From: CALGLS01 sp047626155
GTDB lineage: Bacteria; Bacteroidota; Bacteroidia; Chitinophagales; Saprospiraceae
Length of the DNA stretch: 64,000 nt
Reading direction: 5' to 3'
Assembly: GCA_047626155.1 (NCBI GenBank)
Contig: JBLHRR010000001.1
Span: forward strand, 153,118-217,117
Both the position numbers and the translations under genes were made by a program. The notes beneath the pieces are model-generated. The model saw only the letters and a list, made by a program, of their open reading frames with translations, searched no databases and was not told where the DNA came from. This document shows, piece after piece, positions 8,905 through 17,451 of this stretch (positions are counted from its first letter, which is position 1; every line of letters begins with the position of its first letter).

Positions 8905-9352
8905 GATAACTAAAACTGTTAACTAAAACTAAAACTTCTCACTGTCGTGTTGAACGAGGAGGGACAGTTTTAGGTTTGAATGGTTAGAAATAAAAATGCC
9001 TGGGATGCAAGGGAGTGCCTTTGGATCTTAGGTATTTTTTTTGAATTGCACTTTAAATGCTTTCACTTCTATCGCTAAAAAGAGCGTTTCATTTTGATGT
9101 ATTTAGGGCATGCGTTAGGTCTCCCCTTTAGGGGTTGGGGGTAGCGTTTTGCCCCAGCCCCTAAAGGGGAGTTTCATCTCGGTTCAATTAAGTTGTTGAT
9201 TTTTCCATTAAGGAATGGAGATGGCTTTGGCAAAAGTGCATGGTAACTTAAGCTATGTTCTCGTTTTTTGAATCAGGTGATTTAGGTTTCTACTTTACGC
9301 TGAATTACGGGCTTTTAATTTTGATTCTCATTTTAATTTTGATTTAAAACTT
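8905..9352. other. Intergenic region with repeats
   Basis: The gap between hppD and the cytosine deaminase contains the 20-bp hairpin at 9121-9171 and no ORF of note. Two TAATTTTG boxes (9316-9323, 9334-9341) fit TAnnTTTG just upstream of the deaminase gene but lack a well-spaced TTG, so a promoter there is only possible. Confidence 0.45.
9121..9171. repeat. GC-rich 20-bp inverted repeat, intergenic
   Basis: The arms 9121-9140 and 9152-9171 (CTCCCCTTTAGGGGTTGGGG and partner) are complementary with one G-T pair around an 11-nt loop. Part of the same sequence (CCCCCAGCCCCTGAAGGGGAG) recurs near 30757-30778. It looks like a dispersed palindromic repeat, possibly a terminator for hppD. Confidence 0.6.
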
Positions 9353-9790
9353 ATGGATACTAATCTCAAACTCGCCTACGACCAAGCTCAAAAATCTCTA
9401 AAAGAAGGAGGCATCCCAATCGGCTCCATCCTCGTACATGAAGGAAAAGTCATTGGCTTTGGACACAACAAACGCGTTCAAGATGGCTCCGTTGTTTTGC
9501 ATGGAGAAATGGATGCATTGGAAAATGCAGGACGTCAACCAGCTTCTGTTTATAAAAATTGTGTATTGTACACCACCTTATCTCCTTGTCCGATGTGCTC
9601 CGGAACTGTATTGTTATACGGAATTCCAGAAGTCGTGATAGGAGAGAATCGTACTTTTATGGGAGAGGAGGAATTGTTGAAAAGTAGGGGAGTGAAGGTT
9701 ACGGTTTTGGATGATGGAGATTGTTATCAGATGATGCAGGATTTTATTACTGCTTCGCCCGAATTATGGAATGAGGATATTGGGGTTTGA
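9353..9790 (+). CDS. Cytosine deaminase, yeast Fcy1-type
   Basis: This 145-residue cytoplasmic zinc enzyme belongs to the cytidine/deoxycytidylate deaminase fold. Zinc ligands and catalytic base are His50-Gly-Glu52 and Cys79-Pro-Met-Cys82 (HGE and SPCPMC). Beyond the generic motif, the sequence follows the yeast cytosine deaminase Fcy1 closely over its length: EGGIPIG, GHN.R.Q.GS..LHGE...LEN.GR, LYTTLSPC.MC, YGIP..V.GEN, and the C-terminal W.EDIG whose Asp (here 142) contacts the base in Fcy1. The likely reaction is cytosine to uracil (pyrimidine salvage). Another small nucleobase as substrate cannot be excluded. It appears monocistronic; the hairpin at 9920-9956 follows. Confidence 0.9.
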   Translation: MDTNLKLAYDQAQKSLKEGGIPIGSILVHEGKVIGFGHNKRVQDGSVVLHGEMDALENAGRQPASVYKNCVLYTTLSPCPMCSGTVLLYGIPEVVIGENRTFMGEEELLKSRGVKVTVLDDGDCYQMMQDFITASPELWNEDIGV

Positions 9791-10322
9791 CAAGGTTCCT
9801 AATAATCCAGAGCTCCTTATAAACACGCTTTCTGCAAAAGCTTGTCCCGAGACCCTGACAATGATTAAAGTTTCCAGCAATTAATAGGCCTACCAAGTGG
9901 GCGGATGCTCTCCTTCAGAGAATGGAGGCAAGGAAAGGCATTCCTTGCCTCCATTCTTCCCATCTCAAATAAGGGCAGGAAATAAAGAAACCCTTTTGTT
10001 TTCCAAAAGAAAAATCCTATCTTCGTTATATAAAGCCGTTTCAAATCAATACCTAATTGTTACATTTATTTAAACGGTTGATCGTGTTTACTTTACCTTA
10101 GTATCACTCATTTTCTTTCAACACAAGGCTACTAATTCATACTGATTCTCCTTTCGGAGGTATATCGTTTGACGTTTGGTTTAGCCTTATCCAAAAACCT
10201 TATTTACAATAATGCATAGCTCTAGCTGGCTTATATGGTTCACTTTCAAAGTGATAACATTGGTCAATGGAGTGATTTTTACAGTTTATAATTCCATAAA
10301 ATACAAACAACCAAACCTCCTA
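9791..10322. other. Intergenic region with terminator-like hairpin
   Basis: Apart from the hairpin at 9920-9956 the gap has no supported gene. A longer in-frame start for the next gene at 10212 would add 37 residues without any signal-peptide character, so that stretch is treated as leader. No exact promoter consensus was seen. Confidence 0.45.
9920..9956. terminator. Perfect 15-bp hairpin
   Basis: The arms 9920-9934 and 9942-9956 (GAATGGAGGCAAGGA and partner) pair perfectly across a 7-nt loop. There is no long T run, only TTCCC after it. It lies 130 nt after the cytosine deaminase gene and is the best candidate for its transcription end. Confidence 0.55.
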
Positions 10323-13300
10323 ATGAAACACCTTATTTTACTTTTCCTGCTTTTGTTATTTAGCAATAGCATTAACCTTAACGCTCAATCTGTGGTTCGA
10401 GGACCTTACCTTCAAATGGTAGGACAAGAAACCATTATCATCAGATGGCATACCAATTCTAATACTTCTTCCAAAGTTTGGTACGGCCAAACGCAAGGGA
10501 ACCTCAATCAAACAACTTCTAACAGTAGTTTGACAGAAGAGCATTTAGTAGAACTTAGCGGACTTTCTGCCAATACTAAATACTACTATGCTGTCGGTTC
10601 CTTCTCAGGACAATTAGCTGGCGAGGATGCTAATCATTACTTCACCACTAGCCCGGAAGGCGCTATAGAAGAACCCATCAATATCTGGGTCCTAGGCGAT
10701 GCAGGAAAAGGTGGAGCGAACCAACGAGATGTTCGAGATGCTTTTTATAATCTCCATGGTGATGAACCGATTGCAATGGCTTTGCTCCTTGGAGACAATG
10801 CATATAATGATGGTTCCGAAAGTAATTATCAAGATACTTGGTTTGAAGATATGTATGAGGATCGCCTGATCAATATGCCACTGTTTTCTGCCTATGGAAA
10901 CCACGATGCTTTTACAGCAAATAGCGAATCGGAATCCGGACCTTATTTTGATATTTTCAACTTCCCAAGAGAAGGCGAGCTTGGCGGAATTCCATCTGGA
11001 ACAGAAAGTTATTACTCTTTTGATTATGGAGATATCCATGTAATTTCCATTAATGATTATGATGAAGATATGACCACTAATGGTGCTCAGTACCAATGGC
11101 TTGAACAAGATTTAATAAATAATGACAAAGGATGGACCATTGCGATCTGTCACTACGCACCCCATGATGGAAGAAATGGATATTCAGACAGTAGAGAGCG
11201 TTCAATAGTGATGCGAGAGGTTTATAACTCACTGATGGAAAGCCATGGTATTGATTTGGTTTTGTCCGGTCATTCACATAGTTATCAGCGATCCGTTTTA
11301 ATGGATAATTACTATGGTTATAGTTCAGCGTTTGATCCTGATACTCATGCAATAGATATGGGCGATGGACAATTGGACGGCGATGGTGCTTATCAAAAGA
11401 CCGAAAATGGAAAAGGAACGGTGTATTTGGTTTCGGGTTCTGCGGGCAGTATCTCCGATGTAAGTGACGATTTGGATCACCCAGCGATGTACTCGAATCA
11501 CATGGTTTTGGGTTCTGTTCGTTTGCAAATAACACACGATCAACTAGATGCCATCTTTATGACTCATGAAGGAATTATTGGAGATTACTTTACCATTCAA
11601 AAAGATTTACCGTCGGCTGGCCCAACTATGTTTTATATAACAAACCCTTTACGGGAAGGATTTGCTCAGCCTCAAGCAATTACAGTGACCAATGAATTCA
11701 ATGATTCGACGGATGCTTTGACTCAGGTTCAGTATTTTGTAAATGGATTGTTAGCGTCTACAGAGACGATGTATCCGTTTTTTATGAATTATACGATTCC
11801 GGCAAATGGAGAATACCTGATTGAAGCGGTAGGAACTACGGCAGCAGGTTTGGAATATGAGGATGATACTTCTTTTTCCGTTGGGCCTAAGAGTTTCTGT
11901 AAAACAGTTTATACAAATGAGAATGACGGAGAAGAAAAAATCTATGGTTCTGTAAATACAGGTTCCGGCGATTTAGAGTTGGCTAATGACAATACCAATC
12001 AGCATATCGGAGTACGATTTAGTACTTTGAATATTCCAGCAGAATCGGTTATTCATTCTGCCAACATTCAATTTACAGCTAAAAGCACCAATAACATAAA
12101 TCCATGTAATTTGACCATTCATGGTGAAGCAAGTGACAATCCAGCTATTTATCAAGATATTCCATTCTCTATTTCCAGTCGTTCAAAAACGCAGGCTTCC
12201 GTAGCCTGGGCACCACCACTTTGGCAAACAGCTGGTGCTTCCGGACCAAATCAGGAAACACCGAATATAGGTAATGTCATTCAGGAATTGGTAAACCGAT
12301 CGACTTATCAATCAGATGAAGCGATGGCCTTTATTATTACCGGAACAGGTCGCCGAACAGCTTTTTCTAATGATGGAAATCCTTTAAATGGGGCTGAAAT
12401 TTGTCTGGAGTACACACCAGCTTACCCAGCAGATAGCGATGGAGATGGAACTAATGACACGGAAGACCTTTGTGCAAATGGTCTGGAACTGGGCGCCCTT
12501 TGTAATGATTTTAATAATGGTACATATAATGATAGCATCGGACTGAATTGTAACTGTGTCGGAATATTCTATGATTGTCCTGCGTTGGCTGCTGATATTG
12601 GAACGCCTTGTGATGATGGTAATCCTGCAACTTATGACGATGCGCTGAATGCAAGTTGTAATTGTGCTGGGACTCCCTTTGATTGCCCCATTTATTTGAC
12701 CGACATAGGAGGAGCTTGCGATGATGGTAATCCTACAACTTATGACGATGCGTTGAATGCAAGTTGTAATTGTGCTGGGACTCCCTTTGATTGCCCCATT
12801 TATTTGACCGACATAGGAGGAGCTTGCGATGATAACAATACAAATACATATTTTGACATACTCGATGCAAATTGTAATTGTGCAGGTGTTCCTGGTGTTT
12901 TGGAAACGGTAACTACTTCCATTTCATTAGAGAGTGATGATGCAGAGGAAAAGCCAAGCGGTTCCGTGTCTGTAGGAAGTAGCGATTTGGAAATGATGGA
13001 GGATGGCTCCAACACGCAAAAGGTAGGATTGAGATTCCAGAATCCGGGTATTCCAAATGCTGCAACTATTGTAAATGCCTATGTTCAGTTTACTTGTGAT
13101 GAGACCGAAGACTTAGACCCCGTTTCGATATCCATCTTTGGAGAAGCCGCAGATAACCCAACCACGTTCGTAAAATCATCTAATAATATTAGTAGTCGAT
13201 CAAAAACAAATGCTGTTGCTCAGTGGTCACCTACGGAGCCTTGGATTATTGATGAACAAACTGTTAAGCAACAAACTAGCGATTTAACTGCCATACTTCA

Positions 13301-14453
13301 GGAAATAGTCAACCGCCCTGGTTATGATTTTAACAATGCTATTGCATTAATCTTGGAAGGAAGCGGTAGGCGAGTAGCTAAGTCTTTTGACAAGAGTGAA
13401 ATTGAAGCTGCAAAGTTAGTCGTTGAGCTTAGATACGTTTGCGTTGATGACGATGAAGATGGCGTTTGTAACAACTTAGATGATTGCCCTTTAAGTCCGA
13501 ACAACCCTGGAACGCCTTGTGATGATGGCAATCCCGAAACGATAGGAGGTGTTATTAATGAGAATTGTATTTGTGAAAGTAGGCTGCCAATAGGCGAAGC
13601 TTGTGCTAGGATTGCCAGTGGAAATGACGATGCGGAGGAACTCTCAAGTGGAAGTTTGAAAATTGGAAGTAGTGATTTAGAGTTGATGGTTGACAAATCA
13701 ACTCAGGTTATAGGTTTGCGATTTACGGGGATGGATATTCCGGCAGGCGTGAACATTTCTTCTGCGAAACTCCAGTTTACAGTTGATGAGGACGAGAATA
13801 TTAATCCTTGTAATTTTACACTCTACGGAGAGGCTAACAATAATCCTGCGGGATTTGTCAACACACCTTATAATATTTCTAACAGAAGTAAAACGAATGC
13901 AAACGTATCCTGGTCACCTGAGGATTGGACAAATGAAGGGGAGGCAGGAGAAGATCAGGAATCCGTTGATTTATCGCCAGTGCTTCAGGAGTTGGTCAAT
14001 CGACCTGGCTATGGAGCGAGTTCGCCAATTTGTATTTTATTTGAGGGTGTTGGTATGAGAGTGGCCATGGCTTATGAGAAGAATCCTAATTCGGCTCCGG
14101 AGCTTTGTGTGGAGTGGGATTTAAGTATGGATATTGTTGAAGGTTCTGCAGGGGAGTACCAGGAGGAAGAACAATTACTTGTGAAAAGTACTCGTCTAGA
14201 GGTTATTCCAAACCCCGCAAGTGATTATGTGCGATTATTATTTGAAGCGATTACAGAAGAAAAAATAGTGGCATTGGCCATTTTGGATGTAAACGGAAAA
14301 GTATTGTTGCAAGAAGTCCGTCAAATGAAAAAGGGAGCGCGTGAAATCAGGATTTCAAACCTTGATTTAGGAAATGGGGTTTATTTCGTGCAATTGAAAA
14401 ACAAGACTGGGGTATTGACGGGGGAGTTTGTTATTGTGAATGGTAAGCGATAG
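10323..14453 (+). CDS. Secreted purple-acid-phosphatase-like metallophosphoesterase with repeats and T9SS sorting domain
   Basis: The protein is about 1376 residues from the ATG at 10323, chosen because a clear signal peptide (MKHLILLFLLLLF..LNAQ) begins there. Order: fibronectin-III-like purple acid phosphatase N-domain (about 25-115); metallophosphoesterase with GDAG, LGDNAY (about 155), YGNHD (about 192), CHYAPHD and GHSHSYQRS (about 316), together the five metal-binding blocks; a linker; then three copies of a roughly 175-residue beta domain (about 524-699, 860-1038, 1094-1269), each with DDAEE..SGS...GSSDLE and SSRSKT..A.W motifs. Between copies 1 and 2 are Cys-rich CDDGNP..YDD..N.SCNCAG units. 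A T9SS type A sorting domain (LEVIPNPASDYVRL to the end) closes the protein, so it should be exported to the surface. The likely activity is phosphomonoester hydrolysis, which would release phosphate outside the cell. Confidence 0.9.
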   Translation: MKHLILLFLLLLFSNSINLNAQSVVRGPYLQMVGQETIIIRWHTNSNTSSKVWYGQTQGNLNQTTSNSSLTEEHLVELSGLSANTKYYYAVGSFSGQLAGEDANHYFTTSPEGAIEEPINIWVLGDAGKGGANQRDVRDAFYNLHGDEPIAMALLLGDNAYNDGSESNYQDTWFEDMYEDRLINMPLFSAYGNHDAFTANSESESGPYFDIFNFPREGELGGIPSGTESYYSFDYGDIHVISINDYDEDMTTNGAQYQWLEQDLINNDKGWTIAICHYAPHDGRNGYSDSRERSIVMREVYNSLMESHGIDLVLSGHSHSYQRSVLMDNYYGYSSAFDPDTHAIDMGDGQLDGDGAYQKTENGKGTVYLVSGSAGSISDVSDDLDHPAMYSNHMVLGSVRLQITHDQLDAIFMTHEGIIGDYFTIQKDLPSAGPTMFYITNPLREGFAQPQAITVTNEFNDSTDALTQVQYFVNGLLASTETMYPFFMNYTIPANGEYLIEAVGTTAAGLEYEDDTSFSVGPKSFCKTVYTNENDGEEKIYGSVNTGSGDLELANDNTNQHIGVRFSTLNIPAESVIHSANIQFTAKSTNNINPCNLTIHGEASDNPAIYQDIPFSISSRSKTQASVAWAPPLWQTAGASGPNQETPNIGNVIQELVNRSTYQSDEAMAFIITGTGRRTAFSNDGNPLNGAEICLEYTPAYPADSDGDGTNDTEDLCANGLELGALCNDFNNGTYNDSIGLNCNCVGIFYDCPALAADIGTPCDDGNPATYDDALNASCNCAGTPFDCPIYLTDIGGACDDGNPTTYDDALNASCNCAGTPFDCPIYLTDIGGACDDNNTNTYFDILDANCNCAGVPGVLETVTTSISLESDDAEEKPSGSVSVGSSDLEMMEDGSNTQKVGLRFQNPGIPNAATIVNAYVQFTCDETEDLDPVSISIFGEAADNPTTFVKSSNNISSRSKTNAVAQWSPTEPWIIDEQTVKQQTSDLTAILQEIVNRPGYDFNNAIALILEGSGRRVAKSFDKSEIEAAKLVVELRYVCVDDDEDGVCNNLDDCPLSPNNPGTPCDDGNPETIGGVINENCICESRLPIGEACARIASGNDDAEELSSGSLKIGSSDLELMVDKSTQVIGLRFTGMDIPAGVNISSAKLQFTVDEDENINPCNFTLYGEANNNPAGFVNTPYNISNRSKTNANVSWSPEDWTNEGEAGEDQESVDLSPVLQELVNRPGYGASSPICILFEGVGMRVAMAYEKNPNSAPELCVEWDLSMDIVEGSAGEYQEEEQLLVKSTRLEVIPNPASDYVRLLFEAITEEKIVALAILDVNGKVLLQEVRQMKKGAREIRISNLDLGNGVYFVQLKNKTGVLTGEFVIVNGKR
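12612..12836 (+). repeat. Nearly identical 108-bp tandem repeat inside the phosphatase gene
   Basis: The block starting GATGATGGTAATCCT at 12612 recurs at 12720 with a period of exactly 108 bp (36 codons), and the first bases of a third unit start at 12828. The copies differ at only a few positions. They encode the CDDGNP.TYDDALNASCNCAG units. The near identity points to recent duplication or gene conversion. Confidence 0.85.
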
Positions 14454-14535
14454 ATCGAAACATTTAATTTAAAGACCCTCTCCTCAATGGCTAGGAAATT
14501 AGTTGTGTTAACAATCTTATTTCCTGGCCATCTTT

Positions 14536-15156
14536 TTATTTAGAAGCCTCCTTAAGTTCGATCAAACTTTTCCCCGCATCATCTAAAGTCCTCCCAAAAG
14601 CAATCAATCCCTCCTGATGGCCAGCCATCGCAAATACCCTTGTTTCAATAACATTACTTTCCCGGATCTTTCGAATGATCTCCTTGGCCATTTCTGGAGT
14701 ACCATATTCTGCCGTTACATCAGTCGTCGGAATTTTGTGTAAAACAGCCTTCCATAGCTCGTAATCGTGCACATGAAAAACGGCATTCACCCAATCCAAT
14801 TCCTGATAAATGACGGCATGACTCATGCTCTCAGAAGAAGCAACTATTGGCCCCTCGCACTTTATTTCATTTCGAGAGATATCGAAACCTATAACCTTAG
14901 AATAATGTTCCGCCGTCAATGTATTTAAATTGCCGGTCTTTGATCCACTGATAAAAAAGGTCTCTTTTGCTGCACGTTGACTGACATTGCCATAACCAAT
15001 ACCATCAGGATAAGCGCCAAGGAAATGGAGTTCATACAGTTTTTTGCGCCAGTCATTTAGGGCTGCAATCTTCTTGTTAGAAAATGCTAGGGTAGGATTC
15101 CAGTGCGCATTGAATTTTATGTATCCTTCTTCTTGCATTATTTTTTTAATTTTCAA
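14536..15156 (-). CDS. mtnB: Class II aldolase/adducin family protein, probable methylthioribulose-1-phosphate dehydratase
   Basis: This 206-residue protein has the class II aldolase/adducin fold: GIGYGNVSQR near residue 52, FFISGSKTG (about 67-75), the zinc-site region SMSHAVIY (about 110) and VFHVHDYELW (about 125), and a C-terminal MAGHQEGLIAFG (about 177-188) with the third metal His. MtnB dehydrates 5-methylthioribulose-1-phosphate, the product of MtnA. mtnA lies upstream on the same strand (15472-16563), which is the main reason for the specific call. The family also includes fuculose- and ribulose-phosphate aldolases, so the symbol is an inference. An alternative start is Met7 at 15138. 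The 315-base gap to mtnA contains an inverted repeat, so a single transcript is not certain. Confidence 0.7.
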   Translation of the reverse strand: MKIKKIMQEEGYIKFNAHWNPTLAFSNKKIAALNDWRKKLYELHFLGAYPDGIGYGNVSQRAAKETFFISGSKTGNLNTLTAEHYSKVIGFDISRNEIKCEGPIVASSESMSHAVIYQELDWVNAVFHVHDYELWKAVLHKIPTTDVTAEYGTPEMAKEIIRKIRESNVIETRVFAMAGHQEGLIAFGRTLDDAGKSLIELKEASK

Positions 15157-15283
15157 ATACGTGTGTGGGTAATCGCAACGCCGCTACGTAAAGCCTTGCA
15201 AGGGCAGCGTATAATTTGCTGGGGGGAAAGGTGCGTCGCGTTTTGGTTTGTTAAAAGCGATGTTGCGTTTTGGACTGACCGCA

Positions 15284-15419
15284 GAGGGTCACAGTAGGTT
15301 AGCCTATATTGTTTTAGAAGCTTTCGACCCCGTAGGGCGTCGTACTCTTTTACGTAAGGTGTGACACCCTCTGGGGTCTGAACACACGGTTTCACTTTCA
15401 GCTAACCTATTGTGACCCC
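15284..15419. repeat. Inverted-repeat element between mtnA and mtnB
   Basis: The outer arms GAGGGTCACAGTAGGTTAGC (15284-15303) and GCTAACCTATTGTGACCCC (15401-15419) are complementary at 17 of 19 bases. Inside are smaller GACCCC/GGGGTC palindromes. The element occupies most of the 315-base gap and looks like a dispersed non-coding repeat. A second GTGACCCCGAATGGGGTC palindrome overlaps its right end. Nothing else was recognised in the gap. Confidence 0.6.
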
Positions 15420-15471
15420 GAATGGGGTCAACCCTAAATCGTAAAAAACGCCGCAACTCTAGATTGTCCTA

Positions 15472-16563
15472 TCATTTTTCACCGAACAAACCTGTCAGTC
15501 CTTTTTCACTGGCCTCGCAAACTCCTTTCTCCGTTATCAAACCTGTAACCAATCTTGCGGGAGTAACATCAAAAGCATAATTAGCAGCGGGGCTACCTTC
15601 TGGTGTTAACAATATTTTTACAATTTCTCCTTTTTGTTTTCCTTGAATGAATTTTACTTCTTCCTCAGATCTCAATTCAATTGGAATTTCCTTCACCCCA
15701 TCCCTCATTGTCCAGTCAATACTACTATATGGCGCCCCAACATAAAAAGGAATATTATTGTCATCCGCTGCAAGAGCTTTTAGATAAGTACCAATTTTAT
15801 TACAAACATCTCCTGTTCTGGTGGTTCGGTCTGTTCCAACTAAAACCATGTCTACCTCGCCATGTTGCATCAAATGACCACCAGCATTATCCGTGATAAT
15901 GGTATGCGGAACGCCATGCTCCAAAAGTTCAAAGGCAGTAATCCGAGCACCTTGATTTCGGGGCCTCGTTTCATCTACCCAAACGTGAACAGGAATTCCT
16001 GCATCATGCGCAACGTAAATCGGAGCAGTGGCGGTGCCATAATCAACACAAGCAAACCAACCCGCATTACAATGGGTTAGAATATTCACTGTCTTTTTTG
16101 TTCGATCATAAATAGCTTTAATAAGCGGCAGTCCGTATTCCCCAATTTTTTTACAACGATCAATACTATCTTGTTTAATTTCTTTAGCTTTTTCTAACAG
16201 TACACTTGCGTTTAGACTATCTGCATTATTCACTAAAGCCAATTGTTGTTCTACCGCCCAGGCGAGATCTACCGCGGTTGGCCGAGTTGCTTTAAGTTTG
16301 GCCGCAGCCTTTTCTAAATCCGCTTTGAAATTTGTCGGCTCAGTTTCCAATGCTGCCAGATACATTCCAAAGGCCGCTGTCACCCCAATCAAAGGAGCTC
16401 CACGTACATGCATATCCTTGATGGCAACGGCAACGTCATCAAGACTTTTTAATTCTTCGATTACAAAAGCATGTGGTAAGGAACGTTGATCTATAATTTT
16501 TACTACACGGTCATCTTCTTTGGATAGCCAGATGGTATGGTAGTGTTTGTCGTTTACTTTCAT
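15472..16563 (-). CDS. mtnA: S-methyl-5-thioribose-1-phosphate isomerase
   Basis: This 363-residue cytoplasmic enzyme isomerises 5-methylthioribose-1-phosphate to 5-methylthioribulose-1-phosphate in methionine salvage. Family motifs are intact: RGAPLIGVTAAFGMYLA (about 54-70), LTHCNAGWFACVDYGTA with the catalytic Cys (about 163-179), ETRPRNQGARITAFEL, and the DNAGGHLM..GEVDMVLVGTDRTTRTGDVCNKIGTY block containing the catalytic Asp. The C-terminal SPAANYAFDVTPARLVTGLITEKG is also typical. Length is normal. The start gives a natural N-terminus (MKVNDKHYHTIWLSKED). mtnB follows downstream on the same strand; later pathway genes are not in the window. Confidence 0.96.
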   Translation of the reverse strand: MKVNDKHYHTIWLSKEDDRVVKIIDQRSLPHAFVIEELKSLDDVAVAIKDMHVRGAPLIGVTAAFGMYLAALETEPTNFKADLEKAAAKLKATRPTAVDLAWAVEQQLALVNNADSLNASVLLEKAKEIKQDSIDRCKKIGEYGLPLIKAIYDRTKKTVNILTHCNAGWFACVDYGTATAPIYVAHDAGIPVHVWVDETRPRNQGARITAFELLEHGVPHTIITDNAGGHLMQHGEVDMVLVGTDRTTRTGDVCNKIGTYLKALAADDNNIPFYVGAPYSSIDWTMRDGVKEIPIELRSEEEVKFIQGKQKGEIVKILLTPEGSPAANYAFDVTPARLVTGLITEKGVCEASEKGLTGLFGEK

Positions 16564-16667
16564 CTTAGGCTGTTTAAAACATTATCGTTTAATCACTTAC
16601 GTTTTTTACCTTTTTTCTGTTATGGTGCTTGCTTCATTAAGCGACTAACTTTAATAAAAAAAATACC

Positions 16668-17222
16668 ATGAAGCAAAAGTACCAAAACGACCTCGGTTTT
16701 ATAGGGATATGTATCTTATTGTTGCTACTTCCTTTATTACTCACCGCTCAGGAACCTATCCTTGAAAGTAGCTTTTCCAATCTCGAATCAAAACGACATG
16801 TAGAACGTGCAACACTACAAGAGCTTTTACAGGCCAATCCCAATAATCGGCTGTCAAAGAAATGGAGTAGCTTGGAATATGAAAAGACCTCTGAAGTTTG
16901 TTTGCTCAAGGAGGTTAGCTGCGATAGGGAAGGCTTTATTATTGAGCTGAATTTAGCGGATAAGAATTTGACTGCGCTGCCCGCTTCTATTCATAATTTG
17001 AGTAAGCTAAAACAACTTCACCTTGAAAAGAATCAATTGAATTGGTTACCTGCTACTTTAGGGAATATGATTCAGTTGGAACAGCTTTCTATTTTTGAAA
17101 ATGCGCTTGAATCTTTGCCTGGAAAATTACGGAACCTTTGTGGGGTTTCTGTGGGGAGGGGTTTAGAAGGGAACCCGTTATGGAAGTATATGACTTGGGT
17201 GGAGTTTTGTGGAGGAATATAG
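16668..17222 (+). CDS. Small secreted leucine-rich-repeat protein
   Basis: This 184-residue protein has a hydrophobic signal sequence (about 11-27, ending LTAQ). From residue 88 to 160 it carries short bacterial leucine-rich repeats: FIIELNLADKNLTALPASI, LSKLKQLHLEKNQLNWLPATL, MIQLEQLSIFENALESLPGKL. The ends contain Cys pairs (CLLKEVSC; NLC....WVEFC) that may cap the repeat solenoid. There are only three to four repeats, so it may be a binding module of an envelope protein. No operon partner: the neighbours are divergent or convergent. Function unknown. Confidence 0.75.
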   Translation: MKQKYQNDLGFIGICILLLLLPLLLTAQEPILESSFSNLESKRHVERATLQELLQANPNNRLSKKWSSLEYEKTSEVCLLKEVSCDREGFIIELNLADKNLTALPASIHNLSKLKQLHLEKNQLNWLPATLGNMIQLEQLSIFENALESLPGKLRNLCGVSVGRGLEGNPLWKYMTWVEFCGGI

Positions 17223-17451
17223 GACTAAGTGGATTAATGATTTGAATCAATCGGTGGTGAGGTTGGTTATTAGGTAGGTCATTATGAATAATAATAACAT
17301 ACAATTTTATTGGAAATTCAATAAAACATTAACCTTGTAAAATAATACTCAGGCGTAATTTTCTTAACTCGTAAATCTCAACACGTAAAAAATCAGAAAC
17401 TAAGAAATATTCATTTAACCTCGACAAAAGGAGAGAAGATAGATCCAAATC

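Noticed and set aside
10212..10322. 37-codon extension of the phosphatase gene
   Set aside because: A complete signal peptide starts at 10323; the extension has no export function and would bury the signal.
12612..12836. CRISPR-like array suggested by regular direct repeats
   Set aside because: The repeats are 108 bp without unique spacers, stay in frame and encode a Cys-rich protein repeat.
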